This document shows positions 47,963-60,933 of a stretch of DNA of 64,000 nt, one piece after another. The translations under genes were made by a program, and so were the position numbers. This stretch comes from Halomonas sp. THAF5a (GTDB taxonomy: Bacteria; Pseudomonadota; Gammaproteobacteria; Pseudomonadales; Halomonadaceae), in assembly GCF_009363755.1 (NCBI RefSeq), contig NZ_CP045417.1:2480001-2544000 (forward strand), given 5' to 3'. The notes below the pieces were generated by a model, which made no database searches, was not told the origin of the DNA, and saw nothing but the letters and a program-made list of their open reading frames with translations. The stretch's first letter is position 1. Each line of letters starts with the position of its first letter.

Positions 47963-48919
47963 TTACTTCCAGAAATCGCGGATCGAGGCGATGCCCTGGG
48001 CGCCCACGGCGCGCGCGTGGTGGGCGTCATGGCGGGTCATGCCGCCCAGCGCGAAGACCGGCATGCCGGCATGCTCCACCAGCTGCTGGAAGTCGTGCCA
48101 GCCGATGGGCGCCACCTCGGGGTGCGAGGGCGTGGTGCGCAGCGGCGACAGGGTCACGAAGTCGCAGCCGATGCGGCGCGCATGATCCAGCTGACGGCGA
48201 TCATGGGTCGAGGCGGAGAGCCACTTGGCCTCGGCCACGGGACGACGCTCCAGGCTCATCAGGCGATCGCTGGTCAGGTGGATGCCGTCGGCGTCCACGG
48301 CCTCGAGCAGCGACGGCTCGCCGTTGAGCACCAGCCGAGCGCCCCGCGCCCGACAGAGCTCGAGGGCCTGTTCGGCGCGGCTCAGGTAGTCCGCCTCGCC
48401 GAGCGACTTGGCCCGCAGCTGCACCAGGCGCACGCCATCCTCGTCGAGGGCGCGCTCGAGGCTCGCCTTGAAGCGCGCCTCGTCGGCCTGTTCGCCGGTG
48501 ATCAGGTACTCCGTGGGCAGCATCACCGCCCGCAGGATCGGCAGGTTGGCCGCCGGGAAGGGGTAATTCACCAGCTCGCTCATGGGCACCCAGCGCACGG
48601 CCTGTCCCTCGCGACCGAACGGCTCGCCGGCGAAGTCGTGCACCTGCCAGACATCCAGCAGGATGTGCTTGTCGGAATACTCATGGTGGATGCGGATCAG
48701 CGGCTGGGCGCGCCGGATCTCCACGCCCAGCTCCTCGTGGAGCTCGCGCTTGAGCGCTTCCAGGCCGGTCTCGTAGGGTGCCAGCTTGCCGCCGGGAAAT
48801 TCCCAGAGGCCGCCATGATCGACGTTGGAGGGACGACGGGCGAGCAGTACCTCACTGCCGTCGGCACTGATGATGGCGGCCGCCGCCACGTGCACCCTTC
48901 TCTTCACCATTGCGTTCAT
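47963..48919 (-). CDS. MutT Nudix hydrolase fused to ThiE-like domain
   Basis: Fusion of 318 residues. N-terminal half (about 1-135) is a MutT-type 8-oxo-dGTP diphosphatase with a complete Nudix box (G-x5-E-x7-REL-x-EE-x-G around LKRELHEELGV, near 55-60). C-terminal half (about 150-318) is a thiamine-phosphate-synthase-like TIM barrel with VRLVQLRAKSL, GIHLTSDRLM and VFALGGMTRHD. AGGAG lies six bases before the ATG at 48919. This architecture is known in Pseudomonas; the second half may be degenerate and its activity is uncertain. Confidence 0.92.
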   Translation of the reverse strand: MNAMVKRRVHVAAAAIISADGSEVLLARRPSNVDHGGLWEFPGGKLAPYETGLEALKRELHEELGVEIRRAQPLIRIHHEYSDKHILLDVWQVHDFAGEPFGREGQAVRWVPMSELVNYPFPAANLPILRAVMLPTEYLITGEQADEARFKASLERALDEDGVRLVQLRAKSLGEADYLSRAEQALELCRARGARLVLNGEPSLLEAVDADGIHLTSDRLMSLERRPVAEAKWLSASTHDRRQLDHARRIGCDFVTLSPLRTTPSHPEVAPIGWHDFQQLVEHAGMPVFALGGMTRHDAHHARAVGAQGIASIRDFWK

Positions 48920-48993
48920 TGACTCCTACCCACTGTTCCACACGGCCTTGGCGCCGTGTGGGGTTTCTGTCTGACTGCCGACCGACGGGTCGG

Positions 48994-50223
48994 TCAGCTA
49001 CGATAGTCGGCGTTGATGCTCACATAGTCGTGGGAGAGGTCCGAGGTCCAGACCGTCGCCTCCTGCTCCCCGCGCCCCAGGGCGATGCGGATCTCGATCT
49101 CCTCGCGGGCCATCACCGCGCTGCCGGCCTCCTCGGTATAGCCGGGGGCGCGACCGCCATGCTCGACCAGGCGAACCTCGCCCAGATCGATGGTGACGCG
49201 ATCGACGTCGAACGCCTCGACCGGCGCGCGCCCCACCGCGGCGAGGATGCGTCCCCAGTTGGCATCGGAGGCGTAGAGGGCCGTCTTGACCAGCGGCGAG
49301 TGCGCCACGGTGAAGGCCACGTCCAGCGCCTCCTGGCGGCTGCGCGCCTGCTCGACGCGCAGGGTGACGAACTTGGTCGCCCCCTCGCCGTCGCGGATCA
49401 CCGCCTGGGCGAGCTCCGTCATCACCTGGGCAAGGCCCTCGCGGAAGCGCTCGAGGGCCTCGCCGTCGGCCACCGAGGCGCCGCGGCCGGTGGCGATCAG
49501 CAGGCAGGCATCGTTGGTCGAGGTATCGCTGTCCACGGTGATGCAGTTGAAGGAGCGCTCCACCGCCTCGCGCAGCAGCCGGTCGAGCAGCGACTGCTCG
49601 ATGGCGGCGTCGGTGGCCACGAAGGCGAGCATGGTGGCCATGTCGGGCCGGATCATGCCCGAGCCCTTGGCGATGCCGTTGATGGTCACCGTCGCCTCGC
49701 CCAGCGTCAGGGTCACGCTGGCCCCCTTGGTCCGGGTATCGGTGGTGAGGATGCCCTCGCCCGCCTCGCTCCAGGCCGCGGGACCGTCGTCGAGGGCCTG
49801 CAGCGCGCCGGGCAGGCCGGCCAGCAGGCGCTCCATGGGCAGCGGCTCGCCGATCACCCCAGTGGAGAACGGCAGCACACTGGCCGCTTCCACCTCGGCC
49901 AGCCGCGCGAGCTCGGCACAGGTGGCCCGGGCATCACGGAGCCCCGTCTCGCCGGTGCCGGCGTTGGCGTTGCCGGTGTTGATCACCAGGTAGCGCGCGC
50001 CCTCGCCGCGCGTCGCGCAGGCCGCGAGGTGCTCGCGGGCCACCGTCACCGGCGCCGCACAGAAGGCGTTGCGGGTGAAGGCGCCCGCCACCCTGCCCCC
50101 CTCGGGGACCTCGACCACCACCAGGTCGCGGCGACCGGGCGTCTTGATGCCGGCCATGGCGGTGCCCAGCCGCAGCCCCTCGATCACCGGCATCACGGGA
50201 AAACGTGTCTCGCCCACTGCCAT
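48994..50223 (-). CDS. argJ: Glutamate N-acetyltransferase / N-acetylglutamate synthase ArgJ
   Basis: Arginine-biosynthesis enzyme of 409 residues; recycles acetyl groups from acetylornithine to glutamate. The precursor is self-cleaved before the nucleophile Thr in [16 protein letters not shown] near 185, which separates alpha and beta chains. Also seen are NTGNANAGTG near 78 and [16 protein letters not shown] near 225. Whether it is bifunctional or monofunctional cannot be read from sequence. It is followed by the mutT-thiE fusion and preceded by secA, the order also seen in Pseudomonas. Confidence 0.95.
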   Translation of the reverse strand: MAVGETRFPVMPVIEGLRLGTAMAGIKTPGRRDLVVVEVPEGGRVAGAFTRNAFCAAPVTVAREHLAACATRGEGARYLVINTGNANAGTGETGLRDARATCAELARLAEVEAASVLPFSTGVIGEPLPMERLLAGLPGALQALDDGPAAWSEAGEGILTTDTRTKGASVTLTLGEATVTINGIAKGSGMIRPDMATMLAFVATDAAIEQSLLDRLLREAVERSFNCITVDSDTSTNDACLLIATGRGASVADGEALERFREGLAQVMTELAQAVIRDGEGATKFVTLRVEQARSRQEALDVAFTVAHSPLVKTALYASDANWGRILAAVGRAPVEAFDVDRVTIDLGEVRLVEHGGRAPGYTEEAGSAVMAREEIEIRIALGRGEQEATVWTSDLSHDYVSINADYRS

Positions 50224-50274
50224 CGTCTTGTCTCCTCTATCGGCCGGGACCCGCCCGGCCCTCGCCTCGGTCCC

Positions 50275-53010
<2,736 letters not shown>

Positions 53011-53079
53011 GAAGGATCCAGTGGCTGCGTATGATATCGCATCGCGGGCGGCGGCCCGCGACCTCTCCGGCACGGTGAC

Positions 53080-53433
53080 TCAGCAGCGCACGGGAGGGCC
53101 GCGGCGCGACAGGACGTCGTGGGCGGCCACCGGCAGCGAGGAGAGCGCGGGGCGCGGGCGGCATCGGCGCGCGACCGGCGGCCAGCCCAGGCGGCGGCGG
53201 ACCCAGCGCCCCAGGGCGCGACGGCGCGCCTGGAGGCGGGAGCGCACCCGCAGCAGCACCGGCACCAGCAGGCTGACCTGGGCGGCCCGCTCCAGGGGGC
53301 GCAGGGCGTCCAGATGCGCAAGGCTCGCCGGCAACAGGCACCCCACCAGCAGACCGGCCAGCCACCAGCGCGTCGCGCGGCGCTTGCGCTGCGACCCCTG
53401 GGGGGCGGCGCCGTTGTCGGTGAGGGCGGGCAT
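53080..53433 (-). CDS. Hypothetical small membrane-anchored basic protein
   Basis: Unrecognised protein of 117 residues between secA and dciA. After a polar N-terminus and a basic patch (RKRRATR), one hydrophobic stretch (WWLAGLLVGCLLPASLAHL) probably spans the membrane. A second amphipathic stretch (AAQVSLLVPVLLRVRSRL) leads into an Arg-rich tail. Third codon positions are overwhelmingly G/C with the CTG/CGC preference of the genome, so it looks genuinely coding. GGAGG lies 11 bases before the ATG, a little far. In Pseudomonas this position holds a peptidase gene, which this does not resemble. Confidence 0.55.
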   Translation of the reverse strand: MPALTDNGAAPQGSQRKRRATRWWLAGLLVGCLLPASLAHLDALRPLERAAQVSLLVPVLLRVRSRLQARRRALGRWVRRRLGWPPVARRCRPRPALSSLPVAAHDVLSRRGPPVRC

Positions 53434-53538
53434 GCTGTCGAGGGCCTCCGGTGCGTGCTAGGCTCTGGCTGATCAGGGCCGCCTGGATCATGGCGGCCGA
53501 CGGATAACGTCAGGGCTTCGACCCCGAGAATCAAGCAG

Positions 53539-53997
53539 ATGAGTATAAAGGTTAAGCGGTTCCGCGCACAGCCCATGTCCCGCCTGCTGGAGGGTCGCGG
53601 CGAGCTGGGCGCCCTGATGCGCATGGCCACCCTGGTCGAGCGTGCCCAGTCCCATCTGCGCGACCACCTGCCCGAGGAGATGCGCGAGCACCTCTTCGTC
53701 GGCGGCTTCCACCAGGGGAAACTGGCGCTGATCACCGACCGCGCGGTGTGGCTGACCCGGCTGCGCTACGAACAGCCGCGACTGCTCGGCCTGCTGCACC
53801 AGCTGCCGGGCTTCGAGGCCGTCACCGGCTTCACCCTCAAGGTGCGCCCCGTGCGACCGACCCGGCCGCCCCTGCGCCAGCCCCGCCACCTGCCGGCACA
53901 GGCGGCCGACGAGATCACGAGCTGCGCGGCCGACGTCGACGACCCCGGCCTCAAGCGCGCCCTGGAGCGGCTGGCCGCCCACGCCGAGAGACCCTGA
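53539..53997 (+). CDS. dciA: DciA-like DUF721 protein
   Basis: Protein of 152 residues with a DUF721 domain over the N-terminal ~100 residues (LMRMATLVERAQSHLRDHLP, GKLALITDRAVWLTRLRYEQ, GFTLKVRP). DciA proteins are the ancestral bacterial loaders of the replicative helicase DnaB, and most DciA genes sit near lpxC/secA as here. The C-terminal ~45 residues are Pro/Ala/Asp-rich and likely disordered. Assigned by family and position; the sequence is divergent from characterised DciA. Confidence 0.85.
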   Translation: MSIKVKRFRAQPMSRLLEGRGELGALMRMATLVERAQSHLRDHLPEEMREHLFVGGFHQGKLALITDRAVWLTRLRYEQPRLLGLLHQLPGFEAVTGFTLKVRPVRPTRPPLRQPRHLPAQAADEITSCAADVDDPGLKRALERLAAHAERP

Positions 53998-54022
53998 GCC
54001 GAGACGCGATCGGTAGACACCA

Positions 54023-54054
54023 GAACGCCGCCATCCTGGCGGATAGCGGCGTTC
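54023..54054. terminator. Possible hairpin between dciA and lpxC
   Basis: GAACGCCGC (54023-54031) pairs with GCGGCGTTC (54046-54054) around a 14-base loop. It lies between convergent dciA and lpxC. No T-run, so only a tentative terminator. Confidence 0.4.
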
Positions 54055-54081
54055 CAATGACTGCCGGTGAAACGCGCGGCT

Positions 54082-54993
54082 TCAGGCCATGGCGGGGGCC
54101 GCGTAGGAGATCGGCGCCTTCTCGGCCTCGCCCTCGAAGGTGACCAGCTCCCAGGCCTCGGGCTGCGCCATCAGGGCACGGCACAGCTGGTTGTTCAGGG
54201 CATGACCCGACTTCACGCCGCGGAACTCGCCGATCAGGCTGTGGCCGAGCTGATAGAGATCGCCGATGGCGTCGAGCACCTTGTGCTTGACGAACTCGTC
54301 GTCGTAGCGCAGGCCACCCTCGTTCACGATGCGGTAGTCGTCGACCACGATGGCGTTGTCGAGGCTGCCGCCAAGCGCCAGGTTGTTGGCGCGTAGGTAT
54401 TCGAGGTCACGCATGAAACCGAAGGTCCGCGCCCGGGAGACCTCCTTGACGAAGGAGGTGGTGGAGAAGTCCACCATCGCGGTCTGGGACTGCCCCTCGA
54501 ACACCGGATGGTCGAAGTCGATGGCGAAGGAGACCTTGAACCCCTGGTGGGGCAGGAAGATGGCCTCCTTGTCGCCCTCGCGCACCACGATCTCGCGCTT
54601 GATGCGGATGAACTGCTTGGGCGCGTTCTGTTCGGCGATGCCCGCCGACTGGATCAGGAACACGAAGGGACCCGCGCTGCCGTCCATGATCGGCACCTCG
54701 GGGGCGCTGACGTCGACGTAGGCGTTGTCGATACCGAGGCCGGCGAAGGCCGACATCAGGTGCTCGACGGTGGCGACCTTGGCCCCGCCCGCGGAGAGCG
54801 CGGTGCACAGGGTGGTATCGGTGACGTGCTCGGCGCGCGCCGGGATCTGCACCTCCGGCTCGAGGTCGGTGCGCACGAAGACGATCCCGGTGTCGACCGG
54901 CGCCGGTCGCAGCGTCAGGTAGACCTTCTTGCCGGAGTGCAGGCCGACGCCGGTGGCGCGGATGACGTTCTTCAGGGTTCGTTGTCTGATCAT
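54082..54993 (-). CDS. lpxC: UDP-3-O-acyl-N-acetylglucosamine deacetylase
   Basis: Zinc enzyme of 303 residues catalysing the committed step of lipid A synthesis. Zinc-site His in [13 protein letters not shown] near 79, and the second His plus Asp in [14 protein letters not shown] near 238-242, with the catalytic His in [10 protein letters not shown] near 265. Start [20 protein letters not shown] at 54993 is the family standard; an ATG seven codons upstream is not. Its own promoter lies just upstream, in the ftsZ-lpxC gap. Confidence 0.97.
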   Translation of the reverse strand: MIRQRTLKNVIRATGVGLHSGKKVYLTLRPAPVDTGIVFVRTDLEPEVQIPARAEHVTDTTLCTALSAGGAKVATVEHLMSAFAGLGIDNAYVDVSAPEVPIMDGSAGPFVFLIQSAGIAEQNAPKQFIRIKREIVVREGDKEAIFLPHQGFKVSFAIDFDHPVFEGQSQTAMVDFSTTSFVKEVSRARTFGFMRDLEYLRANNLALGGSLDNAIVVDDYRIVNEGGLRYDDEFVKHKVLDAIGDLYQLGHSLIGEFRGVKSGHALNNQLCRALMAQPEAWELVTFEGEAEKAPISYAAPAMA

Positions 54994-55026
54994 GGGCAGT
55001 CGCCAGGCAGTCATTGGTTATCAAAC

Positions 55027-55062
55027 ACCGTTCACTATAACACCGAACGGTCGTTTCAACAA
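55027..55062 (-). promoter_or_regulatory. lpxC promoter with overlapping dyad
   Basis: On the minus strand TTGTTG (55062-55057) and TATAGT (55039-55034) are 17 bases apart, placing transcription start about 34 bases before the lpxC ATG. A perfect seven-base inverted repeat (ACCGTTC at 55027-55033, GAACGGT at 55045-55051; 11-base spacer) brackets the -10 element. This looks like an operator. Elements assigned by eye. Confidence 0.5.
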
Positions 55063-55106
55063 AGAAAGATCACCCGGCGCCTCCCCTATCCCCTCGATAG
55101 ACCGCC

Positions 55107-56291
55107 TCAATCGGCCTGGCGGCGCAGAAAGGCGGGAATATCGAGGTAATCATCGAGCTCCTGGGACGGACGCTTATCCGGCTGCGCCTGGGGGCGCGGA
55201 GCCTCCTGGGGCTCCTGCTTGGGAGCCGTGGCAGCCTGGCCGCGGCTGGCGGCGGCCGGCGTACGCTGACGATAGCCGCTGGCGTCGGTGCGACGCGAGG
55301 AGGCCTCCCGGGCGGCCGGCTTCTGGGCCTGACGTCCGTCGAGGCCGGCCGCGACCACGGTCACGCGCAGCTCGTCGGTCATCTCCATGTCGATGGAGGT
55401 GCCCACCACGATGGTCGCGTCCTGGGAGGCGAACTCCTGGACGGTGGCGCCCACGTCGTTGAACTCGCCGATGGAGAGATCCGGGCCGGCGGTGATGTTG
55501 ACCAGGATGCCACGGGCGCCGTGGAGATCGATGTCCTCGAGGAGCGGGCTGCGGATCGCCTTCTCGGCGGCCTCACGGGCACGGTTCTCGCCGGTGGCGC
55601 CGCCGGTGCCCATCATCGCCATGCCCATCTCGGACATCACGGTACGCACGTCGGCGAAGTCGACGTTGATGATGCCGGGGCTGGTGATCAGCTCGGCGAT
55701 GCCCTGCACGGCGCCCAGCAGCACGTCGTTGGCCGCGCTGAAGGCGGTCAGCAGGGTCGCGCTCTTGCCGAGCACAGAGAGCAGCTTCTCGTTGGGAATG
55801 GTGATCAGCGAGTCGACATGCTCGGAGAGCTCCTTCATGCCCTCCTCGGCGGCCCGCATGCGCTTGGGACCCTCGAACGGGAAGGGACGCGTCACCACGG
55901 CCACGGTGAGGATGCCCAGCTCCTTGGCCACCTGGGCGACCACCGGCGCGCCGCCGGTCCCGGTACCGCCACCCATGCCGGCGGTGATGAAGACCATGTC
56001 GGCGCCACCGAGCAACTCGGCGATGCGCTCTCGGTCCTCCATGGCGGCCTGGCGGCCGACGTCTGGGTTGGCACCGGCGCCGAGCCCCTTGGTGATCTCG
56101 CTGCCGAGCTGGAGCACGGTCTTGGCGGCGACCCGCTTGAGCGCCTGGGCATCGGTATTGGCGCAGATGAACTCCACGCCCTCGATGTTGCTCTCGACCA
56201 TGTGATTGACGGCGTTGCCGCCACCGCCCCCGACACCGATGACCTTGATGACTGCGCTGCTGGAGGGTGCGCTATCTACCAGTTCGAACAT
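55107..56291 (-). CDS. ftsZ: Cell division protein FtsZ
   Basis: Tubulin-like GTPase of 394 residues forming the Z ring. [12 protein letters not shown] and the signature [14 protein letters not shown] near 107 bind GTP; the T7 loop reads [11 protein letters not shown] near 208. A disordered linker (about 320-378) leads to the conserved C-terminal peptide [14 protein letters not shown] that binds FtsA and other partners. Start [19 protein letters not shown] is as in Pseudomonas; the frame upstream is a shadow of the ftsA end. Confidence 0.98.
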   Translation of the reverse strand: MFELVDSAPSSSAVIKVIGVGGGGGNAVNHMVESNIEGVEFICANTDAQALKRVAAKTVLQLGSEITKGLGAGANPDVGRQAAMEDRERIAELLGGADMVFITAGMGGGTGTGGAPVVAQVAKELGILTVAVVTRPFPFEGPKRMRAAEEGMKELSEHVDSLITIPNEKLLSVLGKSATLLTAFSAANDVLLGAVQGIAELITSPGIINVDFADVRTVMSEMGMAMMGTGGATGENRAREAAEKAIRSPLLEDIDLHGARGILVNITAGPDLSIGEFNDVGATVQEFASQDATIVVGTSIDMEMTDELRVTVVAAGLDGRQAQKPAAREASSRRTDASGYRQRTPAAASRGQAATAPKQEPQEAPRPQAQPDKRPSQELDDYLDIPAFLRRQAD

Positions 56292-56325
56292 AAGTCCCGT
56301 CTCCTGAACCGCAACCGCGGCCCTG

Positions 56326-57615
56326 TCAGAAATTTCCTTTGAACCAGCCCTTGATCCTTGCCAACGCCGGAGCTCCTTCCCCTGCGTCACGCCGGGCAGT
56401 GTCGTCGCGCCTCGGTTGCGCCGACAGGCTACCCCCGGCCCCCTGGCGGCCATGCCCTTGACGGGTTTCCAGTAGAGCGTAATGCAGCAGGCCGACACCC
56501 GTCGAATAAATCGGATTGCGCACCACGTCGGCCAGCCCGCGCACGTTCTGCGGGCAGGCGATGCGTACCGGCATATGGAAGATCTCCTCGGCCAGCTCGA
56601 CCACGCCCTCCATTCGGGCGGTACCGCCGGTCAGGACCACCCCCGCGGCGACGAGGTCCTCGAAGCCGCTGCGCCGCAGCTCGTCGCGCACCAGGGTGAA
56701 GAGCTCCTCGTAGCGAGGCTCCACCACCTCGGCCAGCGACTGACGGGAGAGGTCCCGCGCCGGTCGGTCACCGACGCTCGGCACCTTGATCATCTCGTCG
56801 CTGGCGGCCAGCTGCGTCAGCGCGCAGGCGTATTTGACCTTGATCTCCTCGGCGTGCTGCGTGGGCGTGCGCAGGGCCATGGCAATATCGTTGGTGACCT
56901 GGTCGCCGGCGATGGGAATCACCGCCGTGTGGCGAATGGCCCCCTCGGTGAAGACCGCGATGTCGGTGGTGCCACCGCCGATATCGACCATGCAGACGCC
57001 GAGCTCCCGCTCGTCCTCGGTCAGCACCGCGTGGCTGGAGGCCAGCTGCTCGAGAATGATCGAGTCCACCTCGAGCCCACAGCGCCGCACGCACTTCTCG
57101 ATGTTCTGGACGGCGTTGAGGGCGGCGGTCACCAGGTGCACCCGCGCCTCGAGGCGAACCCCGGACATGCCGAGCGGCTCGCGGATGCCGCCCTGGGTGT
57201 CGATGGCGAACTCCTGGGGCAGCACATGCAGCACCCGCTGACCTTCGGAGATGGCGCGCGCCCGGGCGGAGTCGATGACACGGTCGATATCGGTGGAGGC
57301 GACCTCGCGCTCCTTGATCGCCACCACGCCATCGGAATTCATCGAACTGATATGGCTGCCGGCGATGCCGACATAGACCGAGTGGATATCGCAGCCGGCC
57401 ATCAGCTCGGCCTCTTCCACGGCGCGCTGGATCGACTGCACCGTGGATTCGATATTGATTACCACGCCTTTCTTCATGCCGCGCGACGGATGTGAGCCGA
57501 TACCGGCAATTTCGATCCCACCATCGTCGGTGGGCTGACCCACGATCGCCACGACCTTGGATGTTCCGATATCCAGCCCGACTACCATATTGGACGCATT
57601 GGATGGACCTGCCAT
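56326..57615 (-). CDS. ftsA: Cell division protein FtsA
   Basis: Actin-like protein of 429 residues that tethers FtsZ to the membrane. [14 protein letters not shown] near residue 13 is the phosphate-1 loop, [15 protein letters not shown] near 208 is phosphate-2, and [16 protein letters not shown] near 335 is the adenosine motif. The C-terminal amphipathic helix [13 protein letters not shown] provides membrane binding. ATG 57615 has AGGAG about 12 bases upstream. Between ftsQ and ftsA is a 193-base gap with its own probable promoter. Confidence 0.97.
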   Translation of the reverse strand: MAGPSNASNMVVGLDIGTSKVVAIVGQPTDDGGIEIAGIGSHPSRGMKKGVVINIESTVQSIQRAVEEAELMAGCDIHSVYVGIAGSHISSMNSDGVVAIKEREVASTDIDRVIDSARARAISEGQRVLHVLPQEFAIDTQGGIREPLGMSGVRLEARVHLVTAALNAVQNIEKCVRRCGLEVDSIILEQLASSHAVLTEDERELGVCMVDIGGGTTDIAVFTEGAIRHTAVIPIAGDQVTNDIAMALRTPTQHAEEIKVKYACALTQLAASDEMIKVPSVGDRPARDLSRQSLAEVVEPRYEELFTLVRDELRRSGFEDLVAAGVVLTGGTARMEGVVELAEEIFHMPVRIACPQNVRGLADVVRNPIYSTGVGLLHYALLETRQGHGRQGAGGSLSAQPRRDDTARRDAGEGAPALARIKGWFKGNF

Positions 57616-57682
57616 GAGTCGGGAAGTCTCCTAGAACCTGACCCCGAAGGGGAGATTAATCCTGAAAAGTTAGCCTGGGGCA

Positions 57683-57708
57683 ATTATAGGAACAACATCC
57701 CATGTTCC
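57683..57708 (-). promoter_or_regulatory. Candidate ftsA promoter with dyad in the spacer
   Basis: The minus-strand -10 TATAAT (57688-57683) is a perfect consensus in an AT-rich patch 68 bases upstream of ftsA; no good -35 is found at 17 bases. Immediately upstream, GGAACA and TGTTCC (57689-57694, 57703-57708) form an inverted repeat, and AACAT-CCC-ATGTT is a second, overlapping one. The dyads occupy the spacer, a usual repressor position. Confidence 0.42.
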
Positions 57709-57808
57709 ACCAGCCCGATTGTTGAAACACCGGACACGATACGGCGATTTTGCCGTGAAAGAAACACCCGAAATCTCCCCCTCACGGGCGAATTATTCCA
57801 TCGTTGGA

Positions 57809-58534
57809 TCACCCTTCCGTGGCCGACTCTCCCTCGGGCGGCTGGGTTTCGCCATGCCACGCCACGGCCACGCCGTTGGGATAGCGCAGGTCGATGTAGC
57901 GGATATGCGACGCCAGAGCCCCGAGCTCACGCTCCCAGGCGGCGACCAGCCGACCCAGGCGCGGGGCGCGATCGTTGCGCCCCAGCATCACCCAGACACC
58001 GCTGTCGAGCTGGAAGCGCCAGGCGCCCCGCGGCTCCAGCCGCAATTGGCGCACCTCGAGTCCCAGGGAGGCGAACTGCACGGCAAGCCGGGCCCGGAAG
58101 TCCAGGACCTCGGCACCGCTGCCGGGCGGGCCGGCGAGATCCGGCAGGTCGCCAGGCGGTGACACCGGGCCGGCGGCGAAGGGTTCGCCCGCGGGATTGA
58201 GCAGGCGACCGTCGCTCCAGCGTGCCACCGGTACCTGCTCGACCAGCTCGAAGGTCAGCGCATCGGGCCACTCGCGACTGACGCGCACCTCCTTCAGCCA
58301 GCCGATCTCGCGGGCCTCGCGACGCAGCGCCGCGAGGTCGACGGAGAGCCAGCTATGGCCCTGGATCAGCGGGGCCAGTCGGCTGCGCAGATAGTCGGCG
58401 CTGACATGGGTGAGCTCGCCGCGCACCGAGACCCGTTCGATGGGACGGTCCAGCCAGACCCATAGCGCCCGCCCCCCGGCGCCCAGCAGCAGCGCCAGCA
58501 GCAGCACCCCGACAAGGCTTCCACGCGCCACCAT
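57809..58534 (-). CDS. ftsQ: Cell division protein FtsQ
   Basis: Bitopic division protein of 241 residues. Short cytosolic start, one membrane helix (LVGVLLLALLLGAGGRALWVW), then the POTRA domain IERVSVRGELTHVSADYLRS and the beta domain with the conserved LRREAREIGWLKEVRVSREWP. Normal in length. It follows ddlB by three bases and precedes ftsA after a 193-base gap. Confidence 0.95.
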   Translation of the reverse strand: MVARGSLVGVLLLALLLGAGGRALWVWLDRPIERVSVRGELTHVSADYLRSRLAPLIQGHSWLSVDLAALRREAREIGWLKEVRVSREWPDALTFELVEQVPVARWSDGRLLNPAGEPFAAGPVSPPGDLPDLAGPPGSGAEVLDFRARLAVQFASLGLEVRQLRLEPRGAWRFQLDSGVWVMLGRNDRAPRLGRLVAAWERELGALASHIRYIDLRYPNGVAVAWHGETQPPEGESATEG

Positions 58535-58537
58535 GGG

Positions 58538-59455
58538 CTAGCGCCGTGCCCCGGCCGTGGCGAGGATCCGCAGCACCAGGGCATCGAAATCGATGCCGGC
58601 GTGGGCCGCCGACTGGGGGACCAGGCTGTGGTCGGTCATGCCGGGCACGGTGTTGACCTCGATCAGCCAGAAGCGCCCTGCCCCGTCACGCATCACGTCG
58701 ATGCGCCCCCAGCCCTCAGCGCCGATGGCCGCGAAGGCCTCGCGACAGAGCCCGGCGAGCTCGGCCTCCTCGTCGGCGGAGAGCCCACACGGCAGGTGGT
58801 AGCGGGTGTCGTCGGAGACGTACTTGGCCTCGTAGTCGTAGAAGCCGCCGGGCACCTCGACGCGGATGGCCGGCAGGACCTCGTCGCCGAGCAGCGACAC
58901 GGTGTACTCCTCACCCTGGATGAAGCGCTCGGCCATCACCCGGGCATCGAAGCGGGCGGCATCGCGATAGGCCGCCTCCAGGGCGTCGCGGCTCTCGACG
59001 ATGCTGATGCCCAGCGTCGAGCCCTCGTGCACCGGCTTGACGATCAGCGGCAGGCCGAGGCGCTCGACCACCGCCTGCCAGTCGGCATCGGGCCCGAGCA
59101 TCACGCTCTCCGGGGTCGGCAGCCCCAGGGCCTGCCAGACCAGCTTGGTGCGCTGCTTGTCCATCCCCAGCGCCGAGGCCAGCACGCCGCTGCCGGTGTA
59201 GGGGATATCGAGCAGCTCGAGCGCTCCCTGCAGGGTGCCGTCCTCGCCCCCGCGGCCGTGCAGGGCGATGAAGACGCGCTCCGGCGCCAGCGCCTCGAGG
59301 CCCACCAGGCCGGCGTCGGCGGGGTCGTAGCCGATGGCGTCCACGCCCTGGCGCTCGAGGGCGGCCAGCACGGCGGCCCCGCTCTTCAAGGACACCTCGC
59401 GCTCGGCGGAGGCCCCGCCGAAGAGCACCGCCACGCGGCCCATGTCATCGCTCAT
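58538..59455 (-). CDS. ddlB: D-alanine--D-alanine ligase
   Basis: ATP-grasp enzyme of 305 residues making D-Ala-D-Ala. [17 protein letters not shown] near residue 10 is the first substrate loop, [19 protein letters not shown] near 135 holds the ATP lysine, and [18 protein letters not shown] near 265 carries metal ligands. The ATG overlaps the murC stop (ATGA). It is DdlB by position in the dcw cluster. Confidence 0.96.
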   Translation of the reverse strand: MSDDMGRVAVLFGGASAEREVSLKSGAAVLAALERQGVDAIGYDPADAGLVGLEALAPERVFIALHGRGGEDGTLQGALELLDIPYTGSGVLASALGMDKQRTKLVWQALGLPTPESVMLGPDADWQAVVERLGLPLIVKPVHEGSTLGISIVESRDALEAAYRDAARFDARVMAERFIQGEEYTVSLLGDEVLPAIRVEVPGGFYDYEAKYVSDDTRYHLPCGLSADEEAELAGLCREAFAAIGAEGWGRIDVMRDGAGRFWLIEVNTVPGMTDHSLVPQSAAHAGIDFDALVLRILATAGARR

Positions 59456-60933
59456 AGCGTCACCTCGTCGAGATTCAGGGCGGCATCGCTCAGCCGCTGG
59501 GCGATGCCGCCCACGTCGCCGGCCCCCTGGGTGATCAGGATATCGTCGGGGCGCAGCACCCGCGCCAGCAGCCCCGGCAGCTCGCTCTTGTCCTGCACGA
59601 AGATCGGGTCGACCCCGCCGCGCTGGCGGATCGAGCCGGCCAGGGTGCGGCCATCGGCGCCGGCCAGGGGCGCCTCCCCGGCACTATAGACGTCGAGCAG
59701 CAGCAGGGTATCGACCCCGGCCAGCACGCGCACGAAGTCTTCAAAGAGGTCGCGGGTGCGCGAGTAGCGGTGGGGCTGGTAGACCATCACCAGGCGCCGG
59801 TCGGGCCAGCCCGCCCGCACCGCGTCGATCACCATCTCCACCTCGCGGGGGTGGTGGCCGTAGTCGTCGACCAGCATCACCTGGCCCTCGCCCTCGGGCG
59901 CGAGGTAGTGGCCATGCACCTGGAAGCGACGCCCCACGCCCTCGAAGTGCCGGAGTCCGCGCAGGATGGCGTCGTCGGAGACCCCGGCGTCGCTCGCCAC
60001 CACGATCGCCGCCAGGGCGTTGAGCGCGTTGTGGCGCCCCGGCATGGCCAGGCGCACCTCGAGGGGGGACAGCCCCTCGGGGCGCACGGCGGTGAAGCGC
60101 ACCTCTCCGGCCCGCTGGTCGAAATCCTCGATGCGGTAGTCGGCGTCCTCGCTGAAGCCGTAGGTGACGAAGCGGCGGCTGACCTGGTCGAGCAGGCCGC
60201 GCACGTGGGGATCGTCGATGCACAGGATCGCCAGGCCGTAGAACGGCAGGTTGTGCAGGAACTCGATGAAGGTGCCCTTGAGCCGCTCGAAGTCGCCGCC
60301 ATAGGTGGCCATGTGGTCGGCGTCGATGTTGGTGACGATGGAGACCATGGGCTGCAGGTGCAGGAAGGAGGCGTCCGACTCGTCGGCCTCCGCCACCAGG
60401 TAGTCGCCCTCGCCCAGCCGCGCGTTGGTGCCGGCGCTGGTCAGCTTGCCGCCGATCACGAAGGTGGGATCGAGCCCCCCCTCGCCGAGCAGGGTCGCCG
60501 TCAGGCTAGTGGTGGTGGTCTTGCCGTGGGTGCCGGCCACGGCGATGCCGTGGCGAAAGCGCATCAGCTCGGCGAGCATCTCGGCGCGGCGCACCACCGG
60601 CACGCGGTGCTCGTGGGCCCAGCGGATCTCGGGATTGCTCTCGTCCACCGCGGTGGAGACCACCACCACGTCGGCGCCTGCGGCATGCTCGGCGGCGTGG
60701 CCCAGGGACACGCGGATGCCGCACTCGCGAAGGCGGGCCACCACCGGCGAGGCCTTCAGGTCGCTGCCGCTGACCGCGTAGCCCTGGTTGGCCAGCACCT
60801 CAGCGATGCCGCACATGCCGGCGCCGCCGATGCCGACGAAATGGATGCGCCGGATGCGGCGCATGCCCAGCCCGCGGCCGGGATGCGGGGGGGTAGCCTG
60901 ACCGGGAACCGGCCCGAGGGTCTCGTCACTCAA
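59452..60933 (-). CDS. murC: UDP-N-acetylmuramate--L-alanine ligase
   Basis: Cytoplasmic ligase adding L-Ala to UDP-MurNAc. [29 protein letters not shown] (in parts) is the UDP-binding Rossmann start; ATP P-loop [10 protein letters not shown] is near 130; substrate residues are in [10 protein letters not shown] and [17 protein letters not shown] [11 protein letters not shown]. Two starts compete: a TTG at 60933 (GGAG seven bases upstream, overlaps murG by eight bases, gives 493 residues with a short leader as in Pseudomonas) and an ATG at 60864 with a weaker ribosome site. Confidence 0.94.
   Translation of the reverse strand: MSDETLGPVPGQATPPHPGRGLGMRRIRRIHFVGIGGAGMCGIAEVLANQGYAVSGSDLKASPVVARLRECGIRVSLGHAAEHAAGADVVVVSTAVDESNPEIRWAHEHRVPVVRRAEMLAELMRFRHGIAVAGTHGKTTTTSLTATLLGEGGLDPTFVIGGKLTSAGTNARLGEGDYLVAEADESDASFLHLQPMVSIVTNIDADHMATYGGDFERLKGTFIEFLHNLPFYGLAILCIDDPHVRGLLDQVSRRFVTYGFSEDADYRIEDFDQRAGEVRFTAVRPEGLSPLEVRLAMPGRHNALNALAAIVVASDAGVSDDAILRGLRHFEGVGRRFQVHGHYLAPEGEGQVMLVDDYGHHPREVEMVIDAVRAGWPDRRLVMVYQPHRYSRTRDLFEDFVRVLAGVDTLLLLDVYSAGEAPLAGADGRTLAGSIRQRGGVDPIFVQDKSELPGLLARVLRPDDILITQGAGDVGGIAQRLSDAALNLDEVTL

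Noticed and set aside
48938..48961. Hairpin between argJ and the mutT-thiE gene
   Set aside because: Nine-base stem, but the T-run is on the strand opposite to both genes, so it is not a convincing terminator for argJ.
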